Source: CAXMST01 sp038206985 (GTDB lineage Bacteria > Actinomycetota > Thermoleophilia > Solirubrobacterales > 70-9). Taken from it: a stretch of 64,000 bases of DNA. A program made the translations under genes and the position numbers. The DNA is taken from positions 48,711 to 112,710 of the forward strand of contig JBBRAH010000004.1 in NCBI GenBank assembly GCA_038206985.1. Direction: 5' to 3'. This document shows, in pieces, positions 1-8,658 of this stretch (positions are counted from its first letter, which is position 1; every line of letters begins with the position of its first letter). Under the pieces are notes generated by a model. It saw only the letters and a program-made list of their open reading frames with translations. It made no database searches and had not been told where the DNA came from.

Positions 1-24
1 GCCAGCGGGCCGACCCGCTCGGAT

Positions 25-519
25 CTAGAGGTGCTCGCGGACCCGCTCCAGGAGCCCCTGACAACCTGCCTCGACCACGTCGAGGACGTGCGTGAACCCC
101 GCATCCCCCCCGTAGTAGGGGTCGGGTACATCGAGCTCACCGAGCTGGCGGGCCTCGTGATCGAGCTCGCGCAGGAGAACGAGCTTCTCGTGGTGCTCGT
201 CGCTCGCAGCCATGGCCTTCAGGTCCGCAAGGTTCTCGCGATCCATGGCGACGACGAAGTGAAAGGTGTCGAGGTCCTCGGGGACGACCCGGCGAGCCGC
301 ACCCTCGATCACAATTCCGCGCTCCGCCGCAGTGGCGACGCTGCGCTCGTCCGGCGGGTGGCCAACGTGCCAGCTCCCGGTCCCGGCGCTGTCAACCTCG
401 ACACGATCATCGAGGCCGGCCTCCGCCAGCTGAGCCCTCATCACGCCTTCGGCCGTCGGCGAGCGGCAGATGTTGCCGAGGCAGACGAAGAGGACGCGGA
501 CCATGCTCGCCTCGGTCAC
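25..519 (-). CDS. Low molecular weight protein-tyrosine phosphatase
   Basis: Cytoplasmic phosphatase of the LMW-PTP family, which removes phosphate from tyrosine (or arginine) residues through a cysteinyl-phosphate intermediate. The P-loop CLGNICRS (C-x5-R) lies at about residues 13-20 and the general-acid loop DPYYG near residue 135, so both catalytic elements are present; about 164 residues is normal for the family. I chose the GTG at 519 because GAGGGG sits 6 nt upstream; an ATG at 504 (MVRVLFVCLGN) is the alternative. It follows the SRPBCC gene on the same strand and its Shine-Dalgarno overlaps that gene's stop, so the two are probably co-transcribed. Substrate unknown. Confidence 0.9.
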   Translation of the reverse strand: MTEASMVRVLFVCLGNICRSPTAEGVMRAQLAEAGLDDRVEVDSAGTGSWHVGHPPDERSVATAAERGIVIEGAARRVVPEDLDTFHFVVAMDRENLADLKAMAASDEHHEKLVLLRELDHEARQLGELDVPDPYYGGDAGFTHVLDVVEAGCQGLLERVREHL

Positions 520-529
520 CGATGACCCC

Positions 530-985
530 TCAGGAAGCCGGTCTTGCCCGGCGCTCGGCCTCGGCGCCGACACCCGCCATCAAGCGCCCGATCGCCGCCT
601 TCACACCAGCCCGTACGAAGGGACCGCTGAGCGGGATCGAGGGCTCGATCTCGAGCTCGTACTTCATCGCGGTACCGCCGGAGGCCCCGCCGCCGAGGTC
701 GGTGAGCGTTACGGTCCCGACCTGGGAGCGAACCGGGACCCCTGACAGGACCTTGTAGGCGAAGGTCCGGGGCGGTTCGTAGGTGACGATCTCCTCGCGG
801 ATCGGCTGCCCGAAGAAGTGCAGGGCGCGGATCGCGCCGGCACCGTTGGGCGCCTCACTGCCCTCCTGCTCGAGCTCCACCTTGCGGATCGGAGTGAAGT
901 CGGGGTAGCGGCTGTGATCGGTGATCGTCTCGAAGACCGTTTCAGCCGGCGCCGAGATCGTGCGTTTCAGCGTGATGTTGACCAT
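530..985 (-). CDS. SRPBCC (START/polyketide cyclase-like) family protein
   Basis: Small 151-residue protein with the helix-grip pattern of the SRPBCC superfamily: the opening VNITLKRTISAPAETVFETI and the middle segment RTFAYKVLSGVPVRSQVGTV are typical of polyketide-cyclase/dehydrase-like members that bind a hydrophobic ligand in a deep cavity. No catalytic residues can be assigned. It has no signal peptide. A TANNNT hexamer 9 nt before the ATG suggests it is the first gene of a two-gene unit with the downstream phosphatase. Specific ligand unknown. Confidence 0.8.
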   Translation of the reverse strand: MVNITLKRTISAPAETVFETITDHSRYPDFTPIRKVELEQEGSEAPNGAGAIRALHFFGQPIREEIVTYEPPRTFAYKVLSGVPVRSQVGTVTLTDLGGGASGGTAMKYELEIEPSIPLSGPFVRAGVKAAIGRLMAGVGAEAERRARPAS

Positions 986-994
986 TGCCCGCTG

Positions 995-1000
995 ATCCTA
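995..1000 (-). promoter_or_regulatory. -10 element of the SRPBCC gene
   Basis: TAGGAT on the minus strand ends 9 nt before the ATG at 985; transcription would start almost at the start codon. No Shine-Dalgarno is visible. Confidence 0.4.
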
Positions 1001-1035
1001 GTCGGAGCCCGCCGGCTGCCCACTCGCGGCGCGGC

Positions 1036-4011
1036 TCAGCCGCTCTGCAGGATCTGCTCTCGGGCCGCTTTGGTCAGCGCCCGGTAGCCGCCACGCTCGG
1101 CGTTCCAGTACCAGCAGCGCGCCGGGCGGCCGGGAGCCGGCACGCCGAGCTCGCGCAAGACGTCGAGCCGGGCCCGGTACCAGGTGGTCACCGGCAACTC
1201 GTCGAGGACGTGGACCAGCTTTGGGCGGCCGCGGTCGCCGAGCGGGCCCAGCGCCCGGTCGAGATCCGCGGACGAGAGCTTCTGCCCGTCACGCAGCGTC
1301 ACCGCCGCGACGGCGAGGCTCTCGGGGCCCTCGAAGTGCTCGGGCTTGACGCCATAGACGACGGCAAGACGGATCGAGTCGAGGTCGGCGAGCGCGTCCT
1401 GGATCGGACCCGGGTCGACCATCCCCGCCGGGGTCCGCACCAGGCCCTGGACGTGAGCGACGAGCCAGTAGTCGCCGTCCACGTCGCGGCGGAAGAGATC
1501 GCCGGTCTGCAGCCACGCGTCACCCGGTTCGAAGACTCCCCGCAGGACGCCGCCGCCGCTGAGCAGCGCGGTCGGCCGCACGCGGGCCAGCAACATGCCG
1601 GCATCGTGGCGGCTGCAGGGCAGGACGAACCCGTCCTGACCCTGGCGCAGGCGACTCGCCTCGGAGTCGTATGCCGCAATCCGCACCTCGGCGCTCCCAG
1701 GCAGCGGCTGACCCTTGCAGCCGGCCTTCTCGCCGGTCAGATTAACGAGCACCGCGTCGCCCTCGGTCGAGGCATAGAACTCCAGAACGCGTGCCGGGGC
1801 AAAGCGCTCGGTGACCTTCTTCCAGGTCGAGCGCGGCATACCGGAGCCGATGAAGAGCCGGACAGGGTGGTGCTTCTCGCTGGGGTTCGGCGGCGCCTCG
1901 GCGATCTCGTCGAGCATCGACCAGGTGTAGGAGACGATCGTCGCGCCATAGCGCCGCACCTCGTCCCAGAAGTTCTCCGGGCCGACCCCGTCGGCCACGG
2001 CGAGCCGGGAGCCGCCGGCGATCGCGCCGCCGATCGTCATCAGCAGGGCCGAAGGGTGGTAGACCGGCGTCGCGCTGTAGACCGTGTCGGAGCCGTCGAG
2101 CCGGGCGGAGCTGGCGGTGCCGAAGGCCGAGAGCGCCCAGCGACCGTTGGTGATCCGGCTGGCGCGGGTGCGCTCGGCGGCGCCGGTGAAGAGGATGAAG
2201 GCGAGGTCGCCGGCCAGTCCCGGGTTGGGCCGGTACCAGGCAGGGGGCACGACGGCGTCCGGATCGATCCGCTCCATGTCGATCAGCCCGCTCGCCAGCT
2301 CGCGCTCCTCGCCTCCGCCTCCGAGGACGTAAACCTGGCGCCGGGTCTCGGCCGCGACCCGCTCCCCGTTGTCGGGGTCGCAGATGATCCTGTCCACCTT
2401 GCCCAGCTCGACCTCGCGCGCGGGATCGCTGTCGGGCCGCATCAGCACGGCGACGGCGCCAAGCCGGTTCAGGGCGACGACCGCGGTCAGCGCGCTCGGG
2501 CGCGTCTGCATGAGCACGCCTACGTGCTCCCCCTGGCGGATGCCGATCTCGAGCAGGCCCTTGACCACGTTGTCGATCCGCTCCTCGACCGCGTCGCGTG
2601 TGTGGCCCCGGTCCTCGAAGAGCAGGGCCACATCCTCGGGGGCGCGCTCCGCCTGCTCGGAGACCAGCAGCCCGATCGAGACCCGGGTCGTCGGGCTGAT
2701 CCGGCCGAGGCGGTTGAGACGGCCGAACTCGTTGGAGGCGCCGCCGAACAACTGCCGGGCGGTGCGGGTCGCGCCGAACGCCGCGCCGGCGAGAGCCTGA
2801 CCCGCGCCGATCCCGGTGCCCACAGCCAACTCCAGCCCGGCGCCCACGCGACCGCCGATTCCCGTGTCGTGCTCGACGAGTTGCTCGTCCTCCACCTTCT
2901 CGATCCCCTCCGGGACCTCACCCTCGCCATCGCGCCAGCGGGTCCAGGCCGCAGCGCGGGGCCAGGTGGTCTCGACCGAGGTGGAGCCCACGACGAGGCC
3001 GAAGTGGCCCGCGGGCAGGGCGCTCTCGTAGACCTCCGCGCGCGGCGCCGCCCGATGCACGGCACGCACCGTGTGGGCGGGAGCGATCTCGTCGTTGGTA
3101 CCGACGAAGGCCAGGATCGGGCAGGTCATGTCAGCGAGCGTGACCAGCCGGCCCTCGATCACGAAGCCGCCGGAGACCATCCTGTTGTGGACGCCGAACT
3201 GCTTGATCACCTCGGCGAGCGCCGGACCGGGCCAGGCGACCCAGCCGTCCGCCTCCATGAAGCGCCGCTGGCGCTCCTTGGGCAGCAGCGCCTCGCGGTC
3301 GTGCAACTGGCGGATGAAGTGCAGGCGCTGGCGCAGCGACTTGCCGGGATCCATCAGGCGGAATCCGGTGCGGCTGGCCCAGGCGGGGAGCGCGTATCTG
3401 GCGAGCACATTGTCGGCGAGGAAGGCGGCCCCCCGGGTCATGATCTCCTCCGGCATGCCGAAGGTCATCGTGCCGCGCGTATCGACGGGGCTGCCGAAGA
3501 CGACCACGCTGGCGATCGACTTGCTGCGCCGGTAGGCGGCCGCCTGGTAGCAGAACATCCCACCCTGGGAGTAGCCGGCGATGTGCACGTCGCGACCGGC
3601 CTCCGCAGCGACCAGATCGATCGCCTCCGAGACGGCGAGGACGTGATCGGTGAGGTTGCGCTCCAGACCGCCCTCCTCCTTCTCCGGTGCGCCGAAGTCC
3701 ACGAGCCAGGGTTCGACCCCGTTCTCGTAGAGCAGGCTGACCGCACTCGATGACGGTGAGACGTCGTAGACCTCGGCCGCCAGCATCATCGGCGGGACGA
3801 GGATGATCGCGGGAACGTCGGCACGCGACTTGCCCTCAGAAGGCGGGTAGTAGCGCCGTAGACGGTAGATCGGCCGCTCGGCGAAGACCTCGAAAGGCGA
3901 GGGCTGCTCGCCGGTCTCGAGGCCGCCGAAGCGGGCCACCTCGAGCGCGTTCTGCGCGGCTGCGCCAAGCCGACCGGCGGGGCGCATGATGAGGTCTGGA
4001 ACCAGTGGCAT
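1036..4011 (-). CDS. Alpha/beta hydrolase fused to acyl-CoA synthetase
   Basis: About 991 residues in two modules. The N-terminal third is an alpha/beta hydrolase related to PhaC/poly-hydroxyalkanoate synthases, with nucleophile elbow GYSQGG near residue 147 and a late GHFG histidine near residue 335. The C-terminal half is an AMP-forming acyl-CoA synthetase: a degenerate P-loop (ILFTGAAERTRAS, near residue 607), YASTEG (A5-like) and LQTGDLFRRD. The same fusion is known in other actinobacteria and may couple ester hydrolysis or transfer with acyl activation; the substrate is unknown. A GTG at 4056 is possible, but the ATG at 4011 has a TACAGT hexamer 12 nt upstream. It is divergent from the GH26 gene. 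Confidence 0.8.
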   Translation of the reverse strand: MPLVPDLIMRPAGRLGAAAQNALEVARFGGLETGEQPSPFEVFAERPIYRLRRYYPPSEGKSRADVPAIILVPPMMLAAEVYDVSPSSSAVSLLYENGVEPWLVDFGAPEKEEGGLERNLTDHVLAVSEAIDLVAAEAGRDVHIAGYSQGGMFCYQAAAYRRSKSIASVVVFGSPVDTRGTMTFGMPEEIMTRGAAFLADNVLARYALPAWASRTGFRLMDPGKSLRQRLHFIRQLHDREALLPKERQRRFMEADGWVAWPGPALAEVIKQFGVHNRMVSGGFVIEGRLVTLADMTCPILAFVGTNDEIAPAHTVRAVHRAAPRAEVYESALPAGHFGLVVGSTSVETTWPRAAAWTRWRDGEGEVPEGIEKVEDEQLVEHDTGIGGRVGAGLELAVGTGIGAGQALAGAAFGATRTARQLFGGASNEFGRLNRLGRISPTTRVSIGLLVSEQAERAPEDVALLFEDRGHTRDAVEERIDNVVKGLLEIGIRQGEHVGVLMQTRPSALTAVVALNRLGAVAVLMRPDSDPAREVELGKVDRIICDPDNGERVAAETRRQVYVLGGGGEERELASGLIDMERIDPDAVVPPAWYRPNPGLAGDLAFILFTGAAERTRASRITNGRWALSAFGTASSARLDGSDTVYSATPVYHPSALLMTIGGAIAGGSRLAVADGVGPENFWDEVRRYGATIVSYTWSMLDEIAEAPPNPSEKHHPVRLFIGSGMPRSTWKKVTERFAPARVLEFYASTEGDAVLVNLTGEKAGCKGQPLPGSAEVRIAAYDSEASRLRQGQDGFVLPCSRHDAGMLLARVRPTALLSGGGVLRGVFEPGDAWLQTGDLFRRDVDGDYWLVAHVQGLVRTPAGMVDPGPIQDALADLDSIRLAVVYGVKPEHFEGPESLAVAAVTLRDGQKLSSADLDRALGPLGDRGRPKLVHVLDELPVTTWYRARLDVLRELGVPAPGRPARCWYWNAERGGYRALTKAAREQILQSG

Positions 4012-4023
4012 CGCGGGGGATTG

Positions 4024-4029
4024 ACTGTA
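4024..4029 (-). promoter_or_regulatory. Possible -10 element of the hydrolase/acyl-CoA synthetase gene
   Basis: TACAGT on the minus strand, 12 nt before the ATG at 4011. It favours that start over the GTG at 4056. Confidence 0.3.
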
Positions 4030-4120
4030 GCCGGGTTGGTGGGAGCGAGCCTGCACTTTGAGCCAAGACAGCAGGCCGGCGCAACCTCATGCCTACCATC
4101 GGTTTGCGGGGATAGTGAGC

Positions 4121-5230
4121 ATGCGACGGACCGGAACCAGAACAGTCAGAGCGGCCGCGAGCGGGCTCGCGGCGCTTGCCCTCCTTGCAGCCGCGGCCAC
4201 ACCCGCCTCCGCGGGGACCACTTTCGTGCCTCCGGCCAGCAAGATCTACACGGGGGTCAGCGATACCGGCTCCAAGCGCCACTACTTCGAGTTCACCAGG
4301 GAGGTCGGGCGCCACGTGCCCCTGATGCAGTCGTTCGAGACCTGGGGCGGCGTGCTGAAGGAGTCGAAGCAGCGCTGGCGCCGGACGCAGACGCGGGGCG
4401 TGCTCAGCCTCTCAACGTCCTCCTGTTACGCCTGCGAGGGCGTGATCAGCCCGCGAGAGATCAAGCTGGGCTTCGGCGACGCCTACCTGCTGCGGCTCAA
4501 CGGGGTCCTCTCCGACTGGGGCAAGCCGGTCTACATCCGCCTCCTCCCGGAGATGAACGGCCACTGGAACGCCTACGCGGCCTTCAACGAGGATGGCTCC
4601 AGCCGTGGCGCCGGGCAGAAGACCAAGCAGTTCCGCCAGGCGTGGAAGAGGTCCGTGATCATCACCCGCGGCGGCCTCCGCAAGAAGATCAACCGCAAGC
4701 TGCGCGCCGAAGGCCTGCCCAAACTCAAGCGCGGCAAAAAGCCTCCGAAGCGCGTCCCCCGCCCCGACGTCTCGTTCATGTGGGTACCTCAGACACACGG
4801 CTCGCCCGACATCCGCAAGAACCGCCCGGCTGCCTACTGGCCGGGCAAGAGCTACGTGGACTGGGTCGGGGCCGACATCTACGGCTCCTTCCCCAACTTC
4901 GACGGGCTCGAGCGCTTCTACCGCCAGCGCAAGAACTTCCCCTTCGTGATCGGCGAGTGGTCCCCGTGGAACGTGGACAACCCCGCCTTCACCAACCAGC
5001 TCTTCGAATGGGCCGAGTCGCACAAGCGGACGAAGATGCTCCTCTATTACCAGGGCTTCGGCGACAACAATCCGTTCATGCTCGATCGCTTCCCCGCGAG
5101 CGCAACCGCCATGCGCAAACAGATGAGAAACAAGCGCTACAAGCAGTTCGCACCCCACGCGCGCAAGAAGAAGGGCAAGGGTGGCGGAAAGGGAGGCGGC
5201 GGCGGGACCGGCGGAGGCCTCGGCGGCTGA
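4121..5230 (+). CDS. Secreted GH26-like glycoside hydrolase (beta-mannanase fold)
   Basis: About 369 residues. A Sec signal peptide (basic MRRTGTRTVR, hydrophobic alanine/leucine core, TPASA cleavage site) is followed by a TIM-barrel like family 26. The acid/base candidate is Glu in RLLPEMNGHW (about residue 147) and the nucleophile candidate is Glu in VIGEWSPWN (about residue 279), each in a family-typical setting. The last 20 residues are a lysine- then glycine-rich tail that could be a surface-attachment or disordered linker. The internal ATG at 4121 is preferred because the signal peptide begins there. GH26 members usually cleave beta-mannan or mixed-linkage glucan; the substrate is not predictable here. 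Confidence 0.75.
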   Translation: MRRTGTRTVRAAASGLAALALLAAAATPASAGTTFVPPASKIYTGVSDTGSKRHYFEFTREVGRHVPLMQSFETWGGVLKESKQRWRRTQTRGVLSLSTSSCYACEGVISPREIKLGFGDAYLLRLNGVLSDWGKPVYIRLLPEMNGHWNAYAAFNEDGSSRGAGQKTKQFRQAWKRSVIITRGGLRKKINRKLRAEGLPKLKRGKKPPKRVPRPDVSFMWVPQTHGSPDIRKNRPAAYWPGKSYVDWVGADIYGSFPNFDGLERFYRQRKNFPFVIGEWSPWNVDNPAFTNQLFEWAESHKRTKMLLYYQGFGDNNPFMLDRFPASATAMRKQMRNKRYKQFAPHARKKKGKGGGKGGGGGTGGGLGG

Positions 5231-5270
5231 CAAGGTCCTCGGCTGCGCGGGGAGGCGCTCGGCGAGCCTT

Positions 5271-5372
5271 CCCGTCCCGGGTGAGCCGGCGCGCGAAATA
5301 GGCCGGGATGATCGAGAGCAGGATCACCATCACCGCGACCACGTTGGGGGTGTGGCCGAACTCAGGCGGCGC
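5271..5372 (-). pseudogene. Remnant of an ABC permease C-terminus (polyamine PotC-like)
   Basis: On the minus strand, about 34 codons read as a short proline-rich loop (FGHTPN) and a final membrane helix (VVAVMVILLSIIPAYFARRL), which resembles the last helix of spermidine/putrescine-type ABC permeases. An in-frame stop lies about 50 codons upstream and no start codon or earlier helices exist, so only the tail is left. It is wedged between the GH26 and carbamate kinase genes. The family assignment rests on one helix and is tentative; chance hydrophobicity cannot be excluded. Confidence 0.3.
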
Positions 5373-5447
5373 AGTTGGCTGTTCGGTACAACGGCGGTCC
5401 TTCCGGAGCCCCGGGGGCGAGGGTCAGCAGAGGCAGCCGGGCTACAC

Positions 5448-6401
5448 CTAGTTCCTAACCACGTTGCGGTACTCGACGTCGAGGCCATCCGGTTCGACCT
5501 GGGTTCCCCCGTCGCCTTGGATGAGGGCGGCGAGGTCCTCGAGCGATCCGACCGCCGCCCTCCGGCCTGGTCCGGCGGCGAACCTGCTTGCAGCCTCGAC
5601 CTTGGGACCCATCGAGCCGGCCGCGAACGCTTGGCGGCGCAGCCACTCGGGGGTGGCATGGGAGATGGCCCGCTGGTCGGACTCGCCCCAGTTCACGTAG
5701 ATGGCATCCACGTCAGTGGCGAGGACGAGTACGTCCGCATCGAGTCCATCGGCGAGCAGCGCCGACGCGAGGTCCTTGTCCACCACCGCCTCCACACCTT
5801 CGTGACCGTCGCCTGCTCGGACGACGGGAACGCCGCCGCCGCCGACGCAGACCACCAGGAAGCCTGAGACGACCAGGCGGCGAATCGCGCGGAGCTGGAT
5901 GATCTCGAGCGGCTCGGGCGAAGGCACCACCCGCCGCCATTGATCTCCGTCGGGCTTGAACGTCCAGCCATGGTCGGCGGCAAGCCCCGCGCCCTCCTCC
6001 TTACTGTAGACGGGGCCGATGAACTTGGTTGGGTCGTCGAACGCCGCATCCTCCGCATCGACGAGCACCCTGGTGATGACGGTTGCGGTGTCCTGATGGT
6101 CGATCGCGTTGTCGAGCTCGAGCTCGATCACGTAGCCGATCTGACCCTCCGATTCCGCGTCGAGGACGTCGAGGGGATAGGGACTGCCCTCTCCGTAAGC
6201 GTCCTCCTTGAGCGCGAGCAGGCCAACCTGAGGACCGTTGCCGTGGGTGATCACGAGCCGGTTGTCGAGTGAGAGCGGGGCGAGCTTTCGGGCCGCACCC
6301 CTGGCGGCTCTGACCTGATTGGCGACGCTCGGCTGCTCACCGCGCTTCAGCAGCGCGTTGCCACCGAGGGCAACGACCACGACCGGCCTGCGGTCGCTCA
6401 T
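5448..6401 (-). CDS. arcC: Carbamate kinase
   Basis: 317 residues, normal for the family. It catalyses carbamoyl phosphate + ADP to ATP + carbamate, the ATP-yielding last step of the arginine deiminase pathway in the cytoplasm. Family landmarks are the VVVALGGNALL nucleotide-binding start, THGNGPQVGLL, and SMGPKVEAA near the C-terminus. Its ATG overlaps the arcB stop by 4 nt (ATGA), so it is translationally coupled and last in the arc operon. Confidence 0.95.
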   Translation of the reverse strand: MSDRRPVVVVALGGNALLKRGEQPSVANQVRAARGAARKLAPLSLDNRLVITHGNGPQVGLLALKEDAYGEGSPYPLDVLDAESEGQIGYVIELELDNAIDHQDTATVITRVLVDAEDAAFDDPTKFIGPVYSKEEGAGLAADHGWTFKPDGDQWRRVVPSPEPLEIIQLRAIRRLVVSGFLVVCVGGGGVPVVRAGDGHEGVEAVVDKDLASALLADGLDADVLVLATDVDAIYVNWGESDQRAISHATPEWLRRQAFAAGSMGPKVEAASRFAAGPGRRAAVGSLEDLAALIQGDGGTQVEPDGLDVEYRNVVRN

Positions 6402-7396
6402 GCCAGGGTGGCGACGAGGACTGCCTTGATCGTATGCAGCCGGTTCTCGGCCTGGTCGAAGACGACGCTCGCCGGCGAGTTGAAGACGTCATCGGTCACC
6501 TCCAGGCCATCCGACATCCCAGTGGCCTCTGCCATCTCCTTGCCGACCGTGGTCTGCGCATCGTGAAACGCAGGCAGGCAATGCATGAACTTCGCCTGAC
6601 GGTTGTTGGTCGCGGCCATCAACTTGGCGTTCACCTGGTATGGGGCGAGAAGTGTGGATCGTTCCTTCCAGACCTCCTTCGGCTCCCCCATAGACACCCA
6701 GACGTCCGTGTGTACGAAGTCGACGTCGGCAACGCCGGCAGCGGGGTCGTCGGTGATCGTGATCCTGGCGCCCGAGCTAGCTGCGATCTCGTGGGCCATC
6801 TCGATCACGTCACTCGGGGGGCTCAGCTCCGCCGGGGCCACGATCCGCACGTCGGACCCGAGAATCGCACCGGTGATCAGGAGCGAGCGGCCCATGTTGA
6901 ACCGCCCGTCACCGGCGAATGCGTAGGAGATCTGCTCGATCGGCTTGCTCGAGCGCTCCGACATGGTCAGGAAGTCGGCGAGCATCTGCGTGGGATGCCA
7001 CTCGTTCGTCAGCCCGTTGTAGACGGGTACTCCGCCGAACCGGGCCAGCTCCTCGACGTTCTCCTGCCCCGAGCCTCGGTACTCAATCGCGTCGAACATC
7101 CGGCCGAGCACGCGTGCGGTGTCGGCGATCGACTCCTTGTGACCCATCTGCGATCCGGTCGGGTCGAGGTACGTGACGTGGGCGCCCTGGTCGAAGGCGG
7201 CGACCTCAAACGCGCAGCGAGTCCGAGTCGAGCTCTTCTCGAATATCAGCGCGATCTCCTTGCCCGCGAGACGCGGCACCTCGGTTCCGGCGTACTTCGC
7301 CGATTTCAGCGCCGCCGCCAGGCGCAACAGGTAGAGCAGCTCATCGCGACTGAAGTCGACCTCCTTGAGGAAGCTTCGGTTGCGGAGGTTGTACAT
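6398..7396 (-). CDS. arcB: Ornithine carbamoyltransferase (catabolic, arginine deiminase pathway)
   Basis: 332 residues. In this operon it should run catabolically: citrulline + phosphate to ornithine + carbamoyl phosphate. The carbamoyl-phosphate loop SSTRTRCAFEVAA (about residues 55-67), the HPTQMLADF segment and the HCLPAFHD ornithine/catalytic motif are all intact. It starts 1 nt after the arcA stop with GGAG about 9 nt upstream and overlaps arcC by 4 nt. The anabolic argF sequence is similar, so the catabolic role is inferred from the operon. Confidence 0.95.
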   Translation of the reverse strand: MYNLRNRSFLKEVDFSRDELLYLLRLAAALKSAKYAGTEVPRLAGKEIALIFEKSSTRTRCAFEVAAFDQGAHVTYLDPTGSQMGHKESIADTARVLGRMFDAIEYRGSGQENVEELARFGGVPVYNGLTNEWHPTQMLADFLTMSERSSKPIEQISYAFAGDGRFNMGRSLLITGAILGSDVRIVAPAELSPPSDVIEMAHEIAASSGARITITDDPAAGVADVDFVHTDVWVSMGEPKEVWKERSTLLAPYQVNAKLMAATNNRQAKFMHCLPAFHDAQTTVGKEMAEATGMSDGLEVTDDVFNSPASVVFDQAENRLHTIKAVLVATLA

Positions 7397-7397
7397 C

Positions 7398-8627
7398 TCA
7401 GAAGGCTCCGTCTCGCTCGATGGGGCAGGTCATGCAGTGGGAGCCGCCGCGGCCCCGGCCGAGCTCTGAGCCATCGATGGTGAGCACCTCAATCCCGGCC
7501 TTGCTCAGGGCGGCGTTGGTGTCTACGTTGCGCTCGTAGGCGACGACAACCCCCGGCTCGAGGCAGACGACGTTGTTGCCGTCGTCCCACTGCTCACGGG
7601 ACATCTCGGCGCTGTCGCCGCCGGTCGGGATCACGCGGATTCCGTCGACCTCGAGCGCGTGCTCCAGCGCAGCGATCACGTCTCCGGCGAAGGGCTCGAC
7701 CACGGGAAGGGAGTCCTTCTCACCGCCCGGGCGAAGCGTCCAGATCCGGACGTCCTCGTTGACCACTGCGGGGAAGAGCGTGACCGCGTCGCGATCGACC
7801 ATGGTCACCACCGTGTCCAGATGCATATAAGAGCGGGAGGGAGGGAGCTGAACGGCCATCACCAGGCGCGCCGCGCCTGCGCTGAACAGGCTGCGGGCGA
7901 GGATTCCGACCGCTTGCGGGGTGGTCCGCTCGCCCATTCCGATCATCACCGCGCCGTTGCCGATCGTCTGCACGTCGCCGCCCTCGATCGTGCAGCGGCC
8001 CCATGATTCCTCCACTCCTCCGAACCAGACGTTGACGCCACCGTCGGCACTGAACATCGGGTGGAACCGGTAGATCGCCTCCATGATCGCCGTCTCGGGA
8101 CGGCGAGCCTGCTTGGTCATCGGATTGACGGTCACGCCGTTGTAGATCCACGACGACGGATCGCGCTGGAAGAGGAAGTTCGGTAGCGGCGGCAGGACCA
8201 TGTCGAGCGGACCCACCGAGCCGTAGAACAGCCCGGCGCCGTCGGCGAGATCCTTCTTCGTCATCCCGCCGATCAGGAAGTCGGCGACGTCCTTGGGGTC
8301 GGCGGTCTCGGCCCAGTCACGGCCGCTGGTGGCCAGGTACTGGCCGACCTGCCGCTCGTCGAGCGCTTGGTCGAGCATCCACGTCCTTCCTTCGTCCACT
8401 CCGAGCGTCTCGACCAGGAGCTCCTCCGCGTCGAAGACCTCGATGTCGCGTTCCTTCATCAGTTGGACGAATGCGGCGTGCTCGACCTTGGCCTTGCGGA
8501 CCCAGATCACGTCGTCGAAGAGCAGCTCCGCGGCGTTCTCCGGGGTGAGTCGGCGCTGCTCGAGCCCCGGCCTGTGGACGATCACCTTGCGGAGCTTGCC
8601 GATCTCTGAATCTACGCTGAAAGCCAT
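7398..8627 (-). CDS. arcA: Arginine deiminase
   Basis: 409 residues, the usual length. Hydrolyses L-arginine to citrulline and ammonia. The N-terminal EIGKLRKVIVHRPG, the guanidinium-binding MHLDTV region and the C-terminal catalytic loop GGSHCMTCPIERD with the nucleophilic cysteine (about residue 400) are present. GAGAGG lies 5 nt before the ATG. It sits between the carrier gene and arcB, so the operon gives uptake, deimination, phosphorolysis and ATP formation, a typical way to make ATP and raise pH when respiration stops. Confidence 0.96.
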   Translation of the reverse strand: MAFSVDSEIGKLRKVIVHRPGLEQRRLTPENAAELLFDDVIWVRKAKVEHAAFVQLMKERDIEVFDAEELLVETLGVDEGRTWMLDQALDERQVGQYLATSGRDWAETADPKDVADFLIGGMTKKDLADGAGLFYGSVGPLDMVLPPLPNFLFQRDPSSWIYNGVTVNPMTKQARRPETAIMEAIYRFHPMFSADGGVNVWFGGVEESWGRCTIEGGDVQTIGNGAVMIGMGERTTPQAVGILARSLFSAGAARLVMAVQLPPSRSYMHLDTVVTMVDRDAVTLFPAVVNEDVRIWTLRPGGEKDSLPVVEPFAGDVIAALEHALEVDGIRVIPTGGDSAEMSREQWDDGNNVVCLEPGVVVAYERNVDTNAALSKAGIEVLTIDGSELGRGRGGSHCMTCPIERDGAF

Positions 8628-8658
8628 GGTCCTCTCGCTTCCGGGGTGGTGGACACGG

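Noticed and set aside
985..3753. Plus-strand open frame of 922 codons
   Set aside because: It is antisense to the hydrolase/acyl-CoA synthetase gene; its Arg/Gly/Asp-rich translation has no family features. A GC-rich shadow frame.
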